6,648 bases of DNA from Ramlibacter sp. GTDB lineage: Bacteria; Pseudomonadota; Gammaproteobacteria; Burkholderiales; Burkholderiaceae_C. Position 1 is the first letter of the stretch. Each line of letters opens with the position of its first letter. A program made the translations under genes and the position numbers. Under the pieces are notes generated by a model, which did no database searches, had not been told where the DNA came from, and saw only the letters and a program-made list of their open reading frames with translations. The stretch covers positions 1 through 6,648 of the forward strand of contig JANXVP010000469.1 of NCBI GenBank assembly GCA_025351615.1. Direction: 5' to 3'. Positions 1 to 6,648 of this stretch are shown here, piece after piece.

Positions 1-131
1 TCACGGGACAGGTCGAACACGCCGCCGGCTCGAATCGCAACCACCGAGGGCCCTGCGATAGCGCCTGCCGATGCGGGAATCCAGGCGCGGCCGACCAGGG
101 TACCGGCGCTGCCATCGTCTGGGAGGATCAT
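1..131 (-). CDS. Probable fumarylacetoacetate hydrolase family protein, N-terminal part (runs off left edge)
   Basis: Only the first 43 codons are in the window, read on the minus strand from an ATG at 131-129; the gene continues beyond base 1. A good ribosome binding site (AAAGGA, 140-145) lies 8 bases upstream and supports this start. The visible residues include T-L-V-G-R-A-W at 11-17, G-P-S-V-V-A-I-R at 27-34 and G-V-F-D-L at 37-41. This pattern resembles the N-terminus of roughly 390-residue bacterial fumarylacetoacetate (FAA) hydrolase family proteins. Those are cytoplasmic, metal-dependent enzymes that hydrolyse C-C bonds or decarboxylate small ketoacids. The metal-binding core lies outside the window, so both the family call and any substrate rest on recalled N-terminal similarity. 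The gene is divergent from the histidine kinase, with 252 bases between the two start codons. Confidence 0.55.
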   Translation of the reverse strand, partial: MILPDDGSAGTLVGRAWIPASAGAIAGPSVVAIRAGGVFDLSR

Positions 132-290
132 GGATGGAATCCTTTTTCAGCCTGCATGTCTGGCTGCGATCAGGGCCCGTTCCCTGTCGGGTTGCGGCCG
201 AGCAACGCGTCTTCCGTCAATCGTATGAACAGACCCTAATGTAAACGTGCGGCATGACCGAAGGCCCGGCCGGCGTGGACGACTTTCGGT

Positions 291-318
291 TTGGACACCA
301 ACACTTATCCCTTATCCT
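291..318 (+). promoter_or_regulatory. Weak sigma70-like promoter candidate for the kinase/response-regulator operon
   Basis: TTGGAC at 291-296 and TATCCT at 313-318 are separated by 16 bases and lie 66 bases upstream of the kinase ATG. Matches to consensus are modest (3/6 and 4/6). The stretch around 284-320 is the AT-richest near the gene, which fits a promoter, but an alternative sigma factor or another position is equally possible. Confidence 0.2.
304..317 (+). repeat. Tandem heptamer CTTATCC x2
   Basis: The word CTTATCC occurs twice back to back (304-310 and 311-317), within the candidate promoter of the kinase operon and just upstream of a probable transcription start. It could be a direct-repeat regulator site or chance; two short copies are weak evidence. 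Confidence 0.3.
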
Positions 319-383
319 CTGTCCCTATGGTTGGGCGAGCTGCGCCCTCCACCCATGACGCATAGCCGGAGAAGACGACCCCC

Positions 384-3170
<2,787 letters not shown>

Positions 3171-3180
3171 GCGGGTCGCC

Positions 3181-4305
<1,125 letters not shown>

Positions 4306-4342
4306 CCCCCTCGGCGCCGAAAACCAACCAGGTGGCGACGGG
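4306..4342. other. Short convergent spacer without a convincing terminator
   Basis: Only 37 bases separate the stops of the cyclase-type regulator (plus strand) and msrA (minus strand). The spacer holds a perfect 10-base palindrome, TCGGCGCCGA (4311-4320), which has no loop. A possible hairpin, GGTGGC (4331-4336) pairing with GCCGCC (4346-4351), extends into the msrA stop. Neither is followed by a T-tract in either direction, so intrinsic termination is not supported; Rho-dependent termination or read-through is possible. Confidence 0.5.
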
Positions 4343-5068
4343 TCAGCCGCCGCTAGCCGCGCCCACCAGCACCGGCTTCTCACGGTAAACCGGGGAGAAA
4401 AGCCGCTTCAGGTTGGCGATCTTGGGCAGATCGAAGGTGGCGATGTAAGGCGAGTCCGGGTTGCGGGTCGCATAGTCCTGGTGGTGGGCTTCGGCGGGAT
4501 AGAACGCCGCCAGCGGGGCGACCTGGGTGGCGATCTTCTTGCCGAAGACATGCGTGGCGTCCAGCTGTGCAATGTATTGCTGCGTCACCTGCTGCTGCTG
4601 TGCGTTTTGGTAGAACACCGCCGACCGGTATTGCGGCCCCGAGTCCGGCCCCTGCCGGTTGACCTCGGTCGGGTCGTGCGCCACCGAAAAATAGATCTGC
4701 AGCAGCTTGCCGTAACTGATCTGCCGGGGGTCGAAACTCACTTGCACCGCTTCGGCATGGCCGGTCCGGCCTGAACTGACCCGGTCGTAATTCGCGCTGG
4801 CCTGGTCGCCGCCGGCATAGCCGGAGACGGCATTGAGCACTCCCTGGGTGTGCTGGAAGACGGCTTGCACCCCCCAGAAACAGCCACCGGCAAAAACGGC
4901 GGTTTCCCGTGCCGCCTGGGCGGGTTGGTCGATGGCGGGCGGCGGCAGCGACACGGCGCTTTCAGCGGCCGCGCTGGTGCCCAGCCAGGCCCAGCCGGCC
5001 AGTAGTGCAGCTGCGGCAAGGAGGGCGGCGTGTGTGAAGTTGCGGGGCATCGTGCGGGCTGCTGTCAT
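4343..5068 (-). CDS. msrA: Exported peptide-methionine (S)-S-oxide reductase MsrA
   Basis: The 241-residue product reduces the S epimer of methionine sulfoxide in proteins. The MsrA catalytic motif G-G-C-F-W-G is at 61-66, with C63 the nucleophile. Other family signatures follow: G-Y-A-G-G at 83-87, H-D-P-T at 121-124, N-R-Q-G at 127-130, Q-Y-R-S-A at 136-140 and Y-P-A-E-A-H-H-Q-D-Y at 170-179. The N-terminus has basic residues, a hydrophobic stretch (about 14-31) and small residues near 33-36, which fits a Sec signal peptide and a periplasmic enzyme. C63 is the only cysteine in the protein, so there is no recycling cysteine. The start at 5068 is chosen because its ATG overlaps the msrB stop (ATGA), implying coupled translation, and because it gives a compact signal peptide. 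An upstream in-frame ATG at 5179 lies inside msrB and would add 37 residues that spoil the signal. A start at 5050 (residue 7) is also possible. Confidence 0.93.
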   Translation of the reverse strand: MTAARTMPRNFTHAALLAAAALLAGWAWLGTSAAAESAVSLPPPAIDQPAQAARETAVFAGGCFWGVQAVFQHTQGVLNAVSGYAGGDQASANYDRVSSGRTGHAEAVQVSFDPRQISYGKLLQIYFSVAHDPTEVNRQGPDSGPQYRSAVFYQNAQQQQVTQQYIAQLDATHVFGKKIATQVAPLAAFYPAEAHHQDYATRNPDSPYIATFDLPKIANLKRLFSPVYREKPVLVGAASGG

Positions 5069-5568
5069 GCTGGCCCCGGGCTGAACTTGAGGGCGACGCC
5101 ATTCATGCAGTAGCGCAGGCCGGTCGGCTTGGGCCCGTCGTCGAAGACATGCCCCAGGTGGCCGCCGCAGCGGTGGCACAGGACTTCGTTGCGTTCCATT
5201 CCCAAGGTCGAATCCACGTCCTGGTCCACGGCAGCGGTCAGCGGCTGCCAGAAGCTGGGCCAGCCGGTGCCGCTTTCGAACTTGACCTTCGAGGAGAACA
5301 GCGCCAGGTTGCAGCCCGCGCAGTTGAACTGGCCGGGCCGGTGCTCCTTGTTCAGGGGACTGGTATAGGGCGTTTCGGTGCCGCCTTCACGCAAGACGGC
5401 GTACTGCTGGCCCGTCAGAAGCTTGCGCCATTCGGCTTCGGTGTGCGTCACCTCACGCACAGGCGGGACCTTCGAGGCGGCCGGGGTGGCGGCCAGGACC
5501 CCACGCAGCCCGGCTAGCAGGCCCGCGCCAAGGCCCAGGTTCAACAGGGTTTTTCGTCGTGTGCTCAT
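5065..5568 (-). CDS. msrB: Exported peptide-methionine (R)-S-oxide reductase MsrB
   Basis: The 167-residue product reduces the R epimer of methionine sulfoxide in proteins, complementing MsrA encoded directly downstream. The zinc site is C83/C86 (C-A-G-C) and C131/C134 (C-H-R-C). The catalytic core shows G-T-G-W-P-S-F-W at 100-107, H-L-G-H-V-F at 137-142 and the nucleophile C154 in R-Y-C-M-N-G. All five cysteines are thereby accounted for, leaving no resolving cysteine. The N-terminus reads S-T-R-R-K-T-L-L followed by a glycine/leucine-rich stretch to about residue 27. This is a plausible twin-arginine (Tat) signal, although the position usually held by Phe is Thr; a Sec signal cannot be excluded. 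The start at 5568 is supported by AAAGGA (5574-5579), 5 bases upstream. An in-frame ATG at 5676 would add 36 residues ahead of the signal and overlap the divergent gene, so it is rejected. The stop overlaps the msrA start by four bases (ATGA). Confidence 0.94.
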   Translation of the reverse strand: MSTRRKTLLNLGLGAGLLAGLRGVLAATPAASKVPPVREVTHTEAEWRKLLTGQQYAVLREGGTETPYTSPLNKEHRPGQFNCAGCNLALFSSKVKFESGTGWPSFWQPLTAAVDQDVDSTLGMERNEVLCHRCGGHLGHVFDDGPKPTGLRYCMNGVALKFSPGPA

Positions 5569-5650
5569 GGCATTCCTTTCGGGAGAATCGATTGTGGCCC
5601 GGATGCGGCGCTTGTGCGCTGAAGGGTCTTGCGCCGGAGTAGCATGGTGA
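5569..5650. promoter_or_regulatory. Divergent promoter region between msrBA and the NYN gene
   Basis: This 82-base gap separates the msrB and NYN start codons and must hold the msrBA promoter and probably the NYN one. I see the msrB ribosome binding site (5574-5579) and a GGAG (5636-5639) upstream of the NYN gene. A CACAAT word on the minus strand (5597-5592) could be a -10 element, but no matching -35 was found. No clear operator for a redox regulator was recognised. Confidence 0.35.
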
Positions 5651-6232
5651 ATGCCACCATCCCCCAACAGCCGCATCGGCGGCGATCCCGGACCGGGCTC
5701 GGTCGCGCTGTACTGGGATTTCGAGAACCTGCACGCCAGCTTGTGGGAGACCCGGCAGGGCGAGGCCTATGCGCGCAACGACAACCGCTTCAAGGTGCAG
5801 GAACCACTCATCGACGTCCAGGCAGTGGTGGAGATGGCGGCGTCCTTCGGTCCGCTCGCGATCAATCGCGCCTACTGCAACTGGCAATATTTCGGCCGCT
5901 ACCGCGACGCGCTGCTGCAGGCCGCGATCGATCTGGTCCAGTTGTTTCCCCCGGGAGGCACGGCCAAGAACGGCGCGGACATCCGGTTGAGCCTGGACGC
6001 GGTGGAGGACATCGGGCGCTTTGCGCACCTGCGCACAGTGGTCATCGTCGGCGGCGACAGCGACTTCATGCCTTTGGTGCAGAAGATCAAGGCCGCGGGG
6101 GCCGCGGTGGTGGGGGTCGGCGACCGTCGCTCGACCAACCGGCATTGGGCCGCGAGCTGCCATGAATTCCGCTACTACGAAAGCCTGCCGCTGAGCTCGC
6201 CGCCTGGGGCCGGCGCCGTTGCGGACGCCTGA
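5651..6232 (+). CDS. NYN (PIN-like) domain protein, possible ribonuclease
   Basis: This 193-residue protein matches the NYN/LabA-DUF88 branch of the PIN-like nuclease fold. Acidic residues that would form the metal site are at the expected places: D23 and N26 in Y-W-D-F-E-N-L (21-27), D110 in K-N-G-A-D (106-110) with D116 after it, and D136/D138 in G-G-D-S-D-F (134-139). Characterised members cut RNA, but the target here cannot be predicted. After the NYN core (about 16-178) there is only a short Gly/Pro/Ala tail and no OST-HTH/LOTUS-type RNA-binding domain, which some longer relatives carry. No signal peptide or membrane segment is seen, so it is cytoplasmic. The ATG at 5651 follows an in-frame TGA at 5648-5650, making it the first possible ATG. 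GGAG at 5636-5639 is a rather distant ribosome binding site. The last 58 bases overlap the convergent oxidoreductase gene. Confidence 0.85.
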   Translation: MPPSPNSRIGGDPGPGSVALYWDFENLHASLWETRQGEAYARNDNRFKVQEPLIDVQAVVEMAASFGPLAINRAYCNWQYFGRYRDALLQAAIDLVQLFPPGGTAKNGADIRLSLDAVEDIGRFAHLRTVVIVGGDSDFMPLVQKIKAAGAAVVGVGDRRSTNRHWAASCHEFRYYESLPLSSPPGAGAVADA

Positions 6233-6648
6233 AGCGACGCGCGCACTCCGGCGGTGAGTTCGTAGGAACGACGCCGGTGCTGATGGCCATGGATCTGGGA
6301 GGTGATCATCAGCTCATCGGCGCCGGTGCGTTCGATGAACGCCTGCATCGCGGCGCGCACCGTGTCGGGGGAACCGATCGCGGTGCAGGCCAGAACGCTG
6401 TCGAGCAACGCACGCTGCGACGGGTCGGCGTTCTCGTAGTAGCCCGCAACGGGCGGGGGCAGCTGCGTCGGGCGACCGCTGCGCAGATTGACGAAGGCCT
6501 GTTGCATCGATGTCGCCAGCAAGGCGGCTTCCTCATCGCTGTCCGCGGCGAACACGTTGTACCCCAGCATCACGTACGGCCGGGCCAGTTGGGCCGACGG
6601 CTTGAAGCTTGCGCGGTAGATGTCGATCGCCTGCATCATCTGCGCCGG
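6175..6648 (-). CDS. LLM class (luciferase-like) flavin-dependent oxidoreductase, C-terminal part (runs off right edge)
   Basis: An open frame enters from the right edge and ends at TAG (6177-6175), giving the last 157 residues. The frame is open to base 6648, so the ATGs at 6639 and 6636 are internal and not starts. The fragment reads like the C-terminal part of bacterial luciferase-like monooxygenases of about 330 residues. Recognisable stretches include A-I-D-I-Y-R-A-S-F-K-P-S, R-P-Y-V-M-L-G, Q-Q-A-F-V-N-L-R-S-G-R-P, P-P-P-V, the G-S-P-D-T-V segment and, near the end, A-D-E-L-M-I-T-S. Such proteins use reduced flavin to oxidise small substrates; the substrate here is unknown. The final roughly 19 residues are encoded opposite the NYN gene's 3' end and are Ala/Pro/Gly/Ser-rich, so they may be a non-conserved tail created by loss of an earlier stop codon. 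Confidence 0.85.
   Translation of the reverse strand, partial: PAQMMQAIDIYRASFKPSAQLARPYVMLGYNVFAADSDEEAALLATSMQQAFVNLRSGRPTQLPPPVAGYYENADPSQRALLDSVLACTAIGSPDTVRAAMQAFIERTGADELMITSQIHGHQHRRRSYELTAGVRASLQASATAPAPGGELSGRLS

Larger units (their letters stand above)
132..383. promoter_or_regulatory. Divergent intergenic region between the FAA-hydrolase-like gene and the histidine kinase
   Basis: These 252 bases separate two divergent start codons and should hold promoters for both directions. The centre is AT-richer than the flanks. For the minus-strand gene I see only weak -35/-10-like words (TTTACA at 245-240 and TACGAT at 225-220, spaced 14, which is too short), so no promoter is assigned. 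No ORF with a convincing start, riboswitch-like fold or operator was recognised. The kinase side has a better candidate, listed separately. Confidence 0.4.

Noticed and set aside
192..220. TTGACG word on the minus strand (220-215) as a -35 box for the FAA-hydrolase-like gene
   Set aside because: The sequence 17 bases downstream (CCGCAA) does not resemble a -10 element, and no other spacing gave a good match.
4311..4351. Palindrome and possible hairpin between the convergent genes as a bidirectional terminator
   Set aside because: The palindrome has no loop, the hairpin is only six pairs with a wobble, and no T-tract follows on either strand.
5453..6163. 236-codon minus-strand open frame across the NYN gene and the msrB start
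   Set aside because: It is antisense to the NYN gene, whose active-site residues are intact, and out of frame with msrB, whose ribosome binding site and signal peptide are clear.
6175..6639. Treating the flavin oxidoreductase fragment as a complete 154-residue gene starting at 6639
   Set aside because: The frame stays open to the window edge and the residues match the C-terminal half of a much longer family, so the ATG at 6639 is internal.

Overview
The window is a GC-rich (high third-position GC), densely packed bacterial chromosome segment. The gene families, the short spacers and the style of the signal peptides fit a gammaproteobacterium of the Xanthomonadales/Lysobacteraceae type. This placement comes from family recall only; a beta-proteobacterial source is not excluded. 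There are no rRNA or tRNA genes, CRISPR arrays, insertion sequences or phage genes that I can support.

Layout from left to right. (1) At the left edge, on the minus strand, lies the first 43 codons of a probable fumarylacetoacetate-hydrolase-family enzyme. (2) A 252-base divergent intergenic region follows. (3) A plus-strand two-gene signalling unit comes next: a large soluble hybrid histidine kinase (PAS-PAS-HisKA-HATPase-REC-REC-HPt, 928 aa), then, 10 bases after its stop, a response regulator whose output is a class III nucleotidyl-cyclase fold (374 aa). (4) Convergent to it, on the minus strand, is a two-gene methionine sulfoxide repair operon, msrB-msrA, with an ATGA stop/start overlap. 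Both products carry export signals. (5) Divergent from msrB is a small plus-strand NYN (PIN-like) domain protein. (6) At the right edge, the C-terminal 157 residues of a luciferase-like flavin-dependent oxidoreductase run on the minus strand. Its 3' end overlaps the 3' end of the NYN gene by 58 bases.

How the genes may work together. The kinase carries every module of a multistep phosphorelay in one cytoplasmic chain. The adjacent receiver-cyclase protein is the obvious candidate final acceptor for phosphate from the HPt domain. The most notable point is that the cyclase domain looks complete in fold but has lost most of the residues needed for classical catalysis: the second metal Asp is Glu, the purine Lys is His, the second purine-contact position is Leu and the transition-state Asn is Gly. 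It may therefore be a phosphorylation-controlled pseudocyclase or an enzyme with altered chemistry. The msrB-msrA pair appears to repair both stereoisomers of methionine sulfoxide in exported proteins. Each predicted mature enzyme lacks an obvious resolving cysteine. Nothing in the sequence links the NYN and oxidoreductase genes to the signalling pair beyond proximity.
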